From Clostridium guangxiense (GTDB taxonomy: Bacteria; Bacillota; Clostridia; Clostridiales; Clostridiaceae), in the NCBI RefSeq assembly GCF_021043395.1, contig NZ_JAJNKE010000009.1, positions 39,453 through 103,452 on the forward strand: 64,000 bases of DNA. The letters run 5' to 3'. The notes under the pieces are model-generated. The model did not search any database. It saw nothing but the letters and a program-made list of their open reading frames with translations, and was not told the origin of the DNA. The stretch's first letter is position 1. Each line of letters opens with the position of its first letter. The translations under genes and the position numbers were made by a program. Of the stretch, positions 47,573-55,002 are shown one piece after another.

Positions 47573-47852
47573 CCTCTAAATAAAAACTTTTACGTTTTTA
47601 TTTAGAGGCGAATTCACGCGTTACCACTCTATTTTATTTTTATCTCACGACAAAAATCTCACTAAGTGACTCATAAATTCATAATTTATTTTATCACCCT
47701 GCATTTTAACGTATGCTTACGTAATACCCTACTAAATTTCAGATATTCTGCTCCGGGTCCATGTTCATAAACTTTTACACCACTGAATTTCACCATACAT
47801 CAGCTCTCTTTGCATGCGTCCATTTATTACTCTTCCCATCAATGCATTTATA
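47573..47852 (-). promoter_or_regulatory. T-box riboswitch (methionine) for metG
   Basis: On the - strand the specifier is ATG at 47762-47760 in GAACATGGACC, a methionine codon. The T-box is GTGGTAACGCG (within 47629-47615), where TGGT pairs with the ACCA end of uncharged tRNA-Met. The terminator CCTCTAAATAAAAAC with GTTTTTATTTAGAGG and a T-tail follows at 47608-47563. Uncharged tRNA-Met should permit read-through into metG. Confidence 0.95.
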
Positions 47853-47858
47853 GATTAT

Positions 47859-47887
47859 ATATTAGTACATAAACTTATTATTGTCAA
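47859..47887 (-). promoter_or_regulatory. Promoter of T-box-metG
   Basis: On the - strand TTGACA (47887-47882), 17-bp spacer, TAATAT (47864-47859). Confidence 0.85.
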
Positions 47888-48034
47888 CTATACATTATTT
47901 TATACTAATTCGTAATATATATTTTTTATATAAAACACCATAATTATCAACAGAATAACGTACAGTTAAGAGACAATTAATATGGAATTCATCACATAGT
48001 ATTTTATTTTTGTTACTTGCGCTTTACTTAATAT

Positions 48035-48063
48035 TTGATGTCAGTTCTTTTTTGTTTTATAAT
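48035..48063 (+). promoter_or_regulatory. Promoter of the exonuclease gene
   Basis: TTGATG (48035-48040), 17-bp spacer, TATAAT (48058-48063). Confidence 0.75.
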
Positions 48064-48106
48064 ACTAAACTATACAATAAATTTATAATAGGAGTTCTGA
48101 TAAAAT

Positions 48107-48721
48107 ATGAAGATGATATTTTTTGATACCGAAACAACTGGTTTAAGACCAGGCAACATATGCCAGTTAAGCTACATCCTAGTAGATACAAATATAAAAC
48201 CAAACAAAACCATTGGAAAAAACATATTTTTTTCCGTAGATTACGTAGAGCCAAGTGCAGAAGATGTACACGGCTTCAGTGTAGAAATTTTAAACGAATT
48301 GAGCGGCGGCAAGTTTTTTAAAGATAATCTGGAATTTTTCTTAGACGATTTTAAAACAGCAGATATACTTATAGGTCATAATGTTAATTTTGATATAAAA
48401 TTTTTAACTCACGAATTGGCTTGCTGCGGAGAGATTTTTAACCCTAACCATATCTTTTGTACCATGAACTATTACAAAAACATATGCAAAATAATAAATA
48501 ATAATGGAAATTATAAAAATCCTAGACTTGAAGAAGCTGTAAGATTTTTAAATATAAACTCATCTCATATTAAAGATTTAAGTAAAAAGCTTTTTCAAGG
48601 AGACGGCAATTTCCATGACGCTAGATTTGATACTACAGCTACTTATTTACTAGTCACTGAAGGAATTAAAAAAGGTTACATTCCCCAAAGATACTTCTCA
48701 AAAATTGTTAAAACCTCTTAA
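48107..48721 (+). CDS. DEDDh 3'-5' exonuclease (DnaQ-like)
   Basis: The 204-residue protein has the Exo I motif FFDTETTGL (Asp7, Glu9), Exo II around IGHNVNFDIKFL, and an Exo III-like FHDARFDTTATYLL with His-x4-Asp. Proteins like this trim DNA or RNA; it could be a stand-alone proofreading or RNase T-like enzyme. Length is normal. GGAG is 13 nt before the ATG, somewhat long. It has its own promoter and a terminator hairpin downstream. Confidence 0.87.
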   Translation: MKMIFFDTETTGLRPGNICQLSYILVDTNIKPNKTIGKNIFFSVDYVEPSAEDVHGFSVEILNELSGGKFFKDNLEFFLDDFKTADILIGHNVNFDIKFLTHELACCGEIFNPNHIFCTMNYYKNICKIINNNGNYKNPRLEEAVRFLNINSSHIKDLSKKLFQGDGNFHDARFDTTATYLLVTEGIKKGYIPQRYFSKIVKTS

Positions 48722-48782
48722 ACAGGGCAAATAATATCAAAAAACTTCGTTGTAAATAAATGTAAAAAGCAAATATTTATGC

Positions 48783-48837
48783 AAAAAAAATTCTAATGTT
48801 ATTTCTCAAAACAGTAGAATTTTTTTATTATGTCATA
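48783..48837 (+). terminator. Terminator of the exonuclease gene
   Basis: AAAAATTCTA and TAGAATTTTT around a 29-nt loop, followed by T residues. Between here and 48984 the sequence is AT-rich with no gene. Confidence 0.65.
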
Positions 48838-48984
48838 ATTTATAACTAACAAACTTATTTTCATTCGTCCTTTTTGCCATAAAATTCAAATATAATCCGT
48901 TTAATGCCAATTAAAAGCTTTTCATAGTACATTATATTTTAAATTTTGGATAATTTATAAACTTAATCTTGTAATTGTAAGCTC

Positions 48985-49012
48985 ATGAAACAATATGCGT
49001 ATTTTGTTTCAT
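48985..49012. repeat. 28-bp dyad, left flank of recombinase cassette
   Basis: Arms ATGAAACAATA and TTTTGTTTCAT surround the 6-bp spacer TGCGTA. Nine outer base pairs are perfectly symmetrical. The 11-6-11 layout is that of a tyrosine-recombinase core site. The inverted partner lies at 49801-49828. Confidence 0.75.
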
Positions 49013-49109
49013 AAATATGTATATATAATAACATATATTTTTTAAAATTTCTACACAATTATTAAATTTATGACAATAAGGCAATTATTTATAAAAAGCT
49101 ACAGTTTAT

Positions 49110-49670
49110 TCAAAATTGCACAAGGGAATACAATTCATCTTTCTGCTCTTGATTAATTCCTATATATCTAAGAGTAATACCCTGAGAACTATGATTAAAT
49201 GTATCCATAATTAATCCTATATTATATTTTGATGCTTTGTATGTCCAATATCCCCATGTTTTACGTAAACTATGTGTGCCAAAATTTTCCACATAGCAAA
49301 TATTAGCAGCTTCTTTTAAAACTTTATAAGCTTGTATACGCTTTAAATGACCGCCTTTACGACTATAAAATAAATATGAATCTTGCGTTAATTCTTGTTG
49401 TTTTACAAATGAATTTATAGCTTTTTTAATGGCATTGTTCAATTTTATTTTTTTTATTTTTCCAGTTTTCTTTTCTTTTAATATAAGGTAATATCTATAT
49501 TCTCCACGTTCATTAAAAATATCTTTTACCTTTATAGGCAAAATATCACTGATTCTAAGTCCTGTATTTAGTCCAAATTTAAAGAGCAAACCATACTTAG
49601 GATTTTTTCCATTTAAATAATAATACAATTGTTTTATTTTTATTTTATCTTTTATTGGTTCAACTACCAT
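49110..49670 (-). CDS. Small tyrosine recombinase (FimB/integrase type)
   Basis: The 186-residue protein is essentially the catalytic domain only. The residues are complete: Arg39 (NTGLRISDI), a beta-hairpin lysine near 66-71, His133-x2-Arg136 (GTHSLRKTWG), His160 (FNHSS) and nucleophile Tyr169 (LRYIGI). Its size is close to FimB/FimE invertases and well below Xer or phage integrases. GGAGG places the start at ATG 49670. A 28-bp inverted repeat flanks it on each side. An inverted repeat at 49701-49732 overlaps its upstream region and could be autoregulatory. Confidence 0.92.
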   Translation of the reverse strand: MVVEPIKDKIKIKQLYYYLNGKNPKYGLLFKFGLNTGLRISDILPIKVKDIFNERGEYRYYLILKEKKTGKIKKIKLNNAIKKAINSFVKQQELTQDSYLFYSRKGGHLKRIQAYKVLKEAANICYVENFGTHSLRKTWGYWTYKASKYNIGLIMDTFNHSSQGITLRYIGINQEQKDELYSLVQF

Positions 49671-49700
49671 AGTATTCCTCCAAACTATTTTTATACAGTG

Positions 49701-49732
49701 TATCAAAAAACGTTTCATAACATTTTTTGATA
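49701..49732 (-). promoter_or_regulatory. Inverted repeat upstream of the recombinase gene
   Basis: TATCAAAAAA and TTTTTTGATA are perfect 10-bp arms around a 12-bp centre that contains GTTTCAT, a half-site of the flanking 28-bp dyads. It lies just upstream of the ribosome binding site of the recombinase, next to TATAAT-like sequences on the - strand. Confidence 0.5.
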
Positions 49733-49800
49733 TTATACTAATAAATTATATCACATTAAGCGTAAAAGCCTATAGTTATTATCATTATCATAGGTACGTT

Positions 49801-49828
49801 ATGAAACAAAATACGCAAATTGTTTTAT
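49801..49828. repeat. 28-bp dyad, right flank of recombinase cassette
   Basis: Arms ATGAAACAAAA and AATTGTTTTAT surround the spacer TACGCA, the reverse complement of the spacer in the left dyad. It matches the reverse complement of 48985-49012 at 26 of 28 positions. Confidence 0.75.
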
Positions 49829-49870
49829 AAGTATTTTGATAGTTACAATAACCAATCTTCAACTATGGTC

Positions 49871-49942
49871 GCAAAATTAACTTATGCATTCGTATAACCC
49901 AACTTCCAATTATCCCTTATCATATGCATAAGTTAATTTTGC
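49871..49942. other. Perfect 19-bp inverted repeat upstream of the PocR chemoreceptor
   Basis: GCAAAATTAACTTATGCAT (49871-49889) pairs perfectly with ATGCATAAGTTAATTTTGC (49924-49942) around 34 nt. It lies between the recombinase cassette and the chemoreceptor gene and could act as terminator, insulator or leader structure. Confidence 0.7.
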
Positions 49943-49987
49943 ATTTTACATTAAAAATAAAACTTAATTTAAAGGGGGAAGCTTAAT

Positions 49988-51016
49988 TTGCCAAATGATT
50001 CTTTTAACTTAGAGAATATAAAACTTAAAGATATAATTGACTTAGATTTTTTACAAAAATTCCAAGATGATTTTGGAGAAAGTATGGAAATAGCTAGTAT
50101 CACTGTTAATATGGATGGTGTTCCTATTACAAAACCGACAAGATATACAAATTTCTGTTCTAAATATACTCAATCAAATGAAAAAGGAATTAAAAAATGT
50201 GCAGAATCACATAGAATTGGAGGCGAAGAAGCCGCTAGAACTGGCAAGCCTTATATATATACCTGCCATGCGGGATTAATCGATTTTGCAGTTCCAATTA
50301 TAATTGATGGAAAACAATTCGGCACAATTCTTGGAGGTCAAATTGTTTTTTCAAAAGTCGATGAAGAGAAAATTTTAAAAACAGCCAGTGAACTTGGGCT
50401 AGATAGTGAAAAATACAAAGAGGAAGCCAATAAAATAACTTCATTAGCTGAAAATAAAGTTAAAGCTGCTGCAAATATTTTATTTACTGTTGTAAACGCC
50501 TTATCACAGATTGGACACCAGCAACTTAAAATAAAAGAAATGACTAATATCCTTTCAGAGAATTTTAGCCAAATATCCGCTGCCATGGAAGAACTAGCAG
50601 CTTCATCTGTACAAGTCGCAGAAAATCAAGAAAGTTTGAATAATGAAATATTAAATGTTGATAAATTATCAAATGAGATCAATTCTATTTTGACGTACAT
50701 AAAAGACATTGCCAATCAAACAAAAATGCTTGGATTAAATGCATCAATTGAAGCAGCACGTGCTGGCGATGCTGGAAAGGGCTTTGGAGTTGTTGCTAAT
50801 GAAATACGTAAATTATCGGAAACCTCTAAAGAAACTGCTGCAAAAATAAGCGCCTTAACTGAGAAAATACAAAATTCAGTTCATGTAACATTGGATACCT
50901 CTGATGCAACTTTGAATACAACTCAACAACAATCTGCTGCCGTACAAGAAACCAATGCAAGCGTAGAAGAAATCATGAGTCTAGCCGATGAATTAAATAG
51001 TTTGGCAAATAAATAA
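49988..51016 (+). CDS. PocR-domain chemoreceptor-type protein
   Basis: The 342-residue protein has an N-terminal PocR ligand-binding domain (about residues 15-180; [34 protein letters not shown], with the cysteines typical of that domain) and a C-terminal MCP signalling domain ([39 protein letters not shown]). No membrane segment is present. PocR domains sense small molecules such as propanediol-type or hydrocarbon ligands; the ligand here is unknown. It starts at TTG behind AAAGGGGG with a 9-nt gap. The recombinase cassette lies directly upstream. Confidence 0.9.
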   Translation: MPNDSFNLENIKLKDIIDLDFLQKFQDDFGESMEIASITVNMDGVPITKPTRYTNFCSKYTQSNEKGIKKCAESHRIGGEEAARTGKPYIYTCHAGLIDFAVPIIIDGKQFGTILGGQIVFSKVDEEKILKTASELGLDSEKYKEEANKITSLAENKVKAAANILFTVVNALSQIGHQQLKIKEMTNILSENFSQISAAMEELAASSVQVAENQESLNNEILNVDKLSNEINSILTYIKDIANQTKMLGLNASIEAARAGDAGKGFGVVANEIRKLSETSKETAAKISALTEKIQNSVHVTLDTSDATLNTTQQQSAAVQETNASVEEIMSLADELNSLANK

Positions 51017-51068
51017 AACAAATTATACATACGTTTTTATGGGACTGTCGCGCTAAACATAAATATTA

Positions 51069-51312
51069 CGAAGTAACAGTGACTTGTAACATTAAAAAGA
51101 ATCCATAAATCTAAGGTGGAAAAATCGTAAAATCCTAAGATATTTCAATAACTCGCTAGGCGCTCAGACAGATTGAAATATCTAAGTATTTTATGATTTT
51201 TTCACCAAGATTTATTGGATTCTTTTTAAATTGTTCCATCATCACTGCTACTTCGCTTTTACGGTAGTTCAAGGAAAAAATTCCTCCGTACCTACGGAAT
51301 TTTGGGTGTGAA
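51069..51312. repeat. Nested family-A palindrome with inserted inner palindrome
   Basis: The outer arms CGAAGTAACAGTGA (from 51069) and TCACTGCTACTTCG (51242-51255) enclose AAAAAGAATCC/GGATTCTTTTT. In the centre is a second palindrome: left 51115-51149 against right 51172-51206 match at 31 of 35 positions, with a 22-nt loop. The right flank 51256-51312 matches 36520-36575. It may end transcription of the PocR gene. Confidence 0.8.
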
Positions 51313-51399
51313 CTTGTCCACTCATTTATTGATTAACAGTGATTATAGAGTATTTTTCATAGGGAACCGGAAAAAAATTTACCTTGCATTTCCGGTTTA

Positions 51400-51626
51400 G
51401 CGAAGTAACAGTATTGAAGGAATAGTTTAAATAAAATTTTATAAATCTTAGTGGCAAATTGTTAAAAGCTTTAGAGATTTCGATTTGTTTGAACGATTAG
51501 TGAGTAAACATACCCGGGGTTTGGGCTCTGCCCATTATCCTTCTAGAACTCAAAGCAACCACTTTTTTTAAATAACCACTTAGATTTATTAATTTTATTT
51601 AATATTCCAAAATACTGTTACTTCGC
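51400..51626. repeat. Large family-A palindrome carrying a family-B core
   Basis: GCGAAGTAACAGTATT (from 51400) and AATACTGTTACTTCGC (to 51626) are perfect terminal arms; further AAATCTTAGTGG/CCACTTAGATTT pair inside. The core holds GGGGTTTGGGCTCTGCCC, a family-B piece, and ATTATCCTTCTAG. Nothing coding is visible in 51017-51657. Confidence 0.8.
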
Positions 51627-51657
51627 AATATTTTTAAATGGCGAAAGGATGTTTAGA

Positions 51658-52587
51658 TTGGACACTAAAAAATTTTTAACAAATAAAAAAATCATAATCA
51701 TACTCGCAACCATATGCTGCTTATTATGGGGAAGTGCCTTTCCTGGAGTTAAAACTGGATATTCTCTTTTTAAAATATCAGCTAATGATATCCCTTCAAA
51801 ATTTGTTTTTGCAGGATATAGATTTACACTGGCTGGTATTATTGTACTTATTATAGCAGTTATAAGTGGAAAAAACATACTAATATTTAATAAAAAAAAT
51901 ATATTACAAATTATTATACTTGGCTTAACACAAACTACTATACAATACGTATTTTTTTACATAGGTTTAGGTTATACTACAGGTTCAAAAGGTTCAATTG
52001 TTAATGCCACGCTCACTTTTTTCAGTATTATACTTGCACATTTTATATATAGGAACGACAGGTTAAATTTCAACAAGGTAATTGGATGCACATTAGGGTT
52101 TATTGGAGTAATTGCTGCCAATCTTTCTTCTGATGTATTGAAACTTTCTTTTTCTTTTAAAGGTGAAGGTCTTGTAATGTTCTCTGCTTTTGCGGCTTCC
52201 GCTTCCAGTATATATGGAAAGAAAATAACTCAATCTCTTGACTCTATAATAGTGACGGGCTATCAACTTTTCATAGGTGGTTTTATTTTGACTGCACTAG
52301 GCTTATTAAATAGAGGAAGCTTATCAACTTTTACACCAGAATCAACCTTACTCTTATTTTATCTTGCAATTTTATCTTCAACTGCTTTTTCAATATGGAC
52401 AGCGCTTTTAAAATACAATAAAGTTGGTTTTGTATCAATGTTTAACTTCCTGGTGCCTGTTTTTGGGGTGCTTTTATCTGCAATTATATTAAAAGAAAAT
52501 ATCCTTGATATAAAAAACTTAGTAGCATTAATTCTGGTTTGCATTGGAATAATATTAGCTAACAGTGAAAAAGCTTATTCAAATTAA
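51658..52587 (+). CDS. EamA/DMT-family transporter
   Basis: The roughly 309-residue protein has ten hydrophobic segments as two EamA repeats, starting ATICCLLWGSAFPGVKTGYSLF and repeating near GLVMFSAFAASASSIYGKKI. It is a drug/metabolite exporter-like permease of unknown substrate. AAAGGATG lies just before the chosen TTG 51658; an ATG at 51649 overlaps that site. A family-A repeat ends 30 bp upstream. It precedes the yceG-telA pair but has a separate upstream gap. Confidence 0.85.
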   Translation: MDTKKFLTNKKIIIILATICCLLWGSAFPGVKTGYSLFKISANDIPSKFVFAGYRFTLAGIIVLIIAVISGKNILIFNKKNILQIIILGLTQTTIQYVFFYIGLGYTTGSKGSIVNATLTFFSIILAHFIYRNDRLNFNKVIGCTLGFIGVIAANLSSDVLKLSFSFKGEGLVMFSAFAASASSIYGKKITQSLDSIIVTGYQLFIGGFILTALGLLNRGSLSTFTPESTLLLFYLAILSSTAFSIWTALLKYNKVGFVSMFNFLVPVFGVLLSAIILKENILDIKNLVALILVCIGIILANSEKAYSN

Positions 52588-52681
52588 TGTTTATCTTATA
52601 TATTATAATTTGTTTTTTTTTGATATAATGTTAATAATAAAAATATGAGCAACTATATTTATTTGGGGAGGAAATTGGCGA

Positions 52682-53698
52682 ATGTCCGGTTTAAACGAAG
52701 AAAATAATGAATTTCATAATCAAAGAACAGAAACAGACGCATTTCGTGCAACTGAAGAATTTAAAAAGATGTTCCACGATAATGAATCATTTTGTTATGA
52801 GCCATGGCAATTTGCAGATTATGAAGTTTGTGCTGATACTTTAAAAACTACATATGACGAAATAAACATATGGGGAAAACAAGAGGCAGTTATAAGACCT
52901 GGTTGGAAGGTTTCAAAAGACAATAGCAAGGTTTATATTCCAAATTTATTTTCTAAAATAAGTGGAATATATCAAGATACTATTCAATACAGGGAAGATA
53001 TAAGCGCACTTTTAGAACAAGACAATACTTTGTTTTTCAAGCATTTTCCTTTGTTTCATATAAAAAAACATAGTAGTATGTCTAAAACTTATTCATCGCT
53101 TTTAGATAAAAAAGGTCTGGTAAGTAAAAATAAACTTATTACATCTAAATACTGGAAATACTCAAACTTAAAGCCTGGTCTTCAAGAAAATATAGCCGAA
53201 AAAATAATAGAATTTTGCAAGCTTCCTGATTTTTGGAAATATAGGCGTTTCAATACAAATGTAAAATTATCTGTAATGGATAAAATATCAACTTTTTTAA
53301 CATGTATAGATGATAAGTCAGCAAGAGATGAATTTATCATGAAAGTAGCTACACTGAATGTCTTAATGAATCTTGACGTTAAGCTTCTTAATTTACTCCA
53401 AAACTTTGATTATCCTCTTCATGTTCCTAAAATAATAGTATTTAATAATTATAAAAGTGGTCATTTTTCTTTTTCCGATGCTGTAAGCCTCATGTTTATG
53501 AATTCAATGGGGGTTGACATATTGATTTATAATCCAGGAGCCACAAGTGACATTGAAAATTTTGTGAAAGATGGTTATTTCGACATTCATAAACTTCAGT
53601 TTACAAATTCAAATTTTAAATACAAGAGAGTAAACTTTTTTATAAGATGGATAAGAAAACTTCGTGCTAAAAAGAAACTCTTAAAGGAGATGAAATAA
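52682..53698 (+). CDS. yceG: YceG-family tellurite-resistance-associated protein
   Basis: The 338-residue protein fits the YceG family, found beside TelA and Ter-type genes. The C-terminal region LHVPKIIVFNNYKSGHFSFSDAVSLMFMNSMGVDILIYNPGATSDIENF is characteristic. GGGGAGG supports the ATG. It ends with TAA immediately before the TTG start of the telA gene, so the two are translationally coupled. The biochemical role is unknown, but the pair is associated with stress or toxic-anion responses. Confidence 0.7.
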   Translation: MSGLNEENNEFHNQRTETDAFRATEEFKKMFHDNESFCYEPWQFADYEVCADTLKTTYDEINIWGKQEAVIRPGWKVSKDNSKVYIPNLFSKISGIYQDTIQYREDISALLEQDNTLFFKHFPLFHIKKHSSMSKTYSSLLDKKGLVSKNKLITSKYWKYSNLKPGLQENIAEKIIEFCKLPDFWKYRRFNTNVKLSVMDKISTFLTCIDDKSARDEFIMKVATLNVLMNLDVKLLNLLQNFDYPLHVPKIIVFNNYKSGHFSFSDAVSLMFMNSMGVDILIYNPGATSDIENFVKDGYFDIHKLQFTNSNFKYKRVNFFIRWIRKLRAKKKLLKEMK

Positions 53699-54823
53699 TT
53701 GAGATTCAAAGAGGAAAATTCAGTTTACAATAACGCAGTTCCAGAAAACAATGAAATTCCTAATAATACTAAAAGAGAAATGGAAGAAAAGCTCGAGAAT
53801 ATAAAGAAGGAATTAAAAAATTCACCTGAAGTAATTCAAATTTCAAAAAAATTAGATGTTTCTAATATTAACGCAATAATGGAATTTGGAAGCGAACCTG
53901 CATCTGAAATTTCAAAGTTCTCAGATAAAATATTAAACACCATGAAAGTCAGCAGTGTAGAAAATTCTGGTGCTCTATTAAAAGAACTTACAGTTATTAT
54001 GAAAAGATTTGATAAAGAGGAATTAGAGGAAAAGCCAGAAAGTTTCTTCTCTCGTATTTTTAATTCCAGCAAAAAAACAATACAAAGCATTTTAAGTAAA
54101 TATCAAAGCCTTGGAGGAGAAATTGATAAAATTTATTCAAGAATAACTTCCTATAAATCAGAAATAGAAAAAACAAATAAAATGCTTGAAGAAATGTTTT
54201 CTCAGAATTTTAATTATTATACAGAACTAGAAAAATATTGTGCTGCCTGTGAGCTTGCAATAAATGAGATACAAAATGAGGATTTACCTTACTATGAAGA
54301 AAAAGCTGCCTCCGGGACTCCAGATGACAATTTAAAGCTTCAAGAAATTAAATATTCACTTGAAATGCTAAACCAAAGACTTTATGATCTCAATATGGCA
54401 AAAGTTGTATCACTTCAAACAGCTCCACAAATAAGAACAATACAAAAAGGAAATTACAAACTTATAGGTAAGATTCATTCTGCCTTTATAGTTACAATTC
54501 CTGTATTTAAAAATGGTCTTATACAAGCAGTTACCTTAAAAAGACAAAAACTTGTTGCTAAATCCATGGAAGCTCTTGATAATGCAACAAATGAGCTACT
54601 TTTAAAAAATGCTCAAAATTTAAAAGATCAAAGTATAGATATAGCAAAATTAACTGGTGCTCCGTCTATAAAAATAGAAACCCTTGAAAATACTTGGAAA
54701 ATTATAATGGATGGAATAAATGAAACAGAAAAAATAGAAGAGGAAAATAAAAAACTTAGAAAAGAAGGCATGGAAAAGCTAAATAAGCTTCAAGTCGAAT
54801 ATATGGAAAAGGTGAATAAGTAG
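53699..54823 (+). CDS. telA: TelA-family toxic anion resistance protein
   Basis: The 374-residue protein is mainly long helices with strong coiled-coil character and no membrane segment. The TelA pattern is visible from SNINAIMEFGSEPASEISKFSDKIL onward and in LEKYCAACELAINEIQNEDLPYYEEKA. It starts at TTG directly after the yceG stop, behind AAAGGAGATG. TelA homologues are linked with tellurite and other anion resistance and cell-envelope stress; the mechanism is unknown. A strong terminator follows. Confidence 0.88.
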   Translation: MRFKEENSVYNNAVPENNEIPNNTKREMEEKLENIKKELKNSPEVIQISKKLDVSNINAIMEFGSEPASEISKFSDKILNTMKVSSVENSGALLKELTVIMKRFDKEELEEKPESFFSRIFNSSKKTIQSILSKYQSLGGEIDKIYSRITSYKSEIEKTNKMLEEMFSQNFNYYTELEKYCAACELAINEIQNEDLPYYEEKAASGTPDDNLKLQEIKYSLEMLNQRLYDLNMAKVVSLQTAPQIRTIQKGNYKLIGKIHSAFIVTIPVFKNGLIQAVTLKRQKLVAKSMEALDNATNELLLKNAQNLKDQSIDIAKLTGAPSIKIETLENTWKIIMDGINETEKIEEENKKLRKEGMEKLNKLQVEYMEKVNK

Positions 54824-54851
54824 TACTGCAACGCTTTAAATAAAATTAATA

Positions 54852-54900
54852 AATGTAAGGGGTACATTTTAAAAAGGCTTAGAAATGTACCCCTTACATT
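54852..54900. terminator. Strong terminator after telA
   Basis: AATGTAAGGGGTACATTT (54852-54869) and AAATGTACCCCTTACATT (54883-54900) are perfect 18-bp arms. Confidence 0.9.
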
Positions 54901-55002
54901 TATAAAAATTTTATTTAAATATAGCTTATCATTTTTCATTTTTTCCTTAATTGCCATAATAGCCTTCATACTTTTCAAACAATCTTCACTTATGTTTTTT
55001 AC

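Noticed and set aside
48985..49012. 28-bp dyad as a chromosomal dif site
   Set aside because: A dif site is single and has a different conserved arm; here two inverted copies flank their own recombinase gene.
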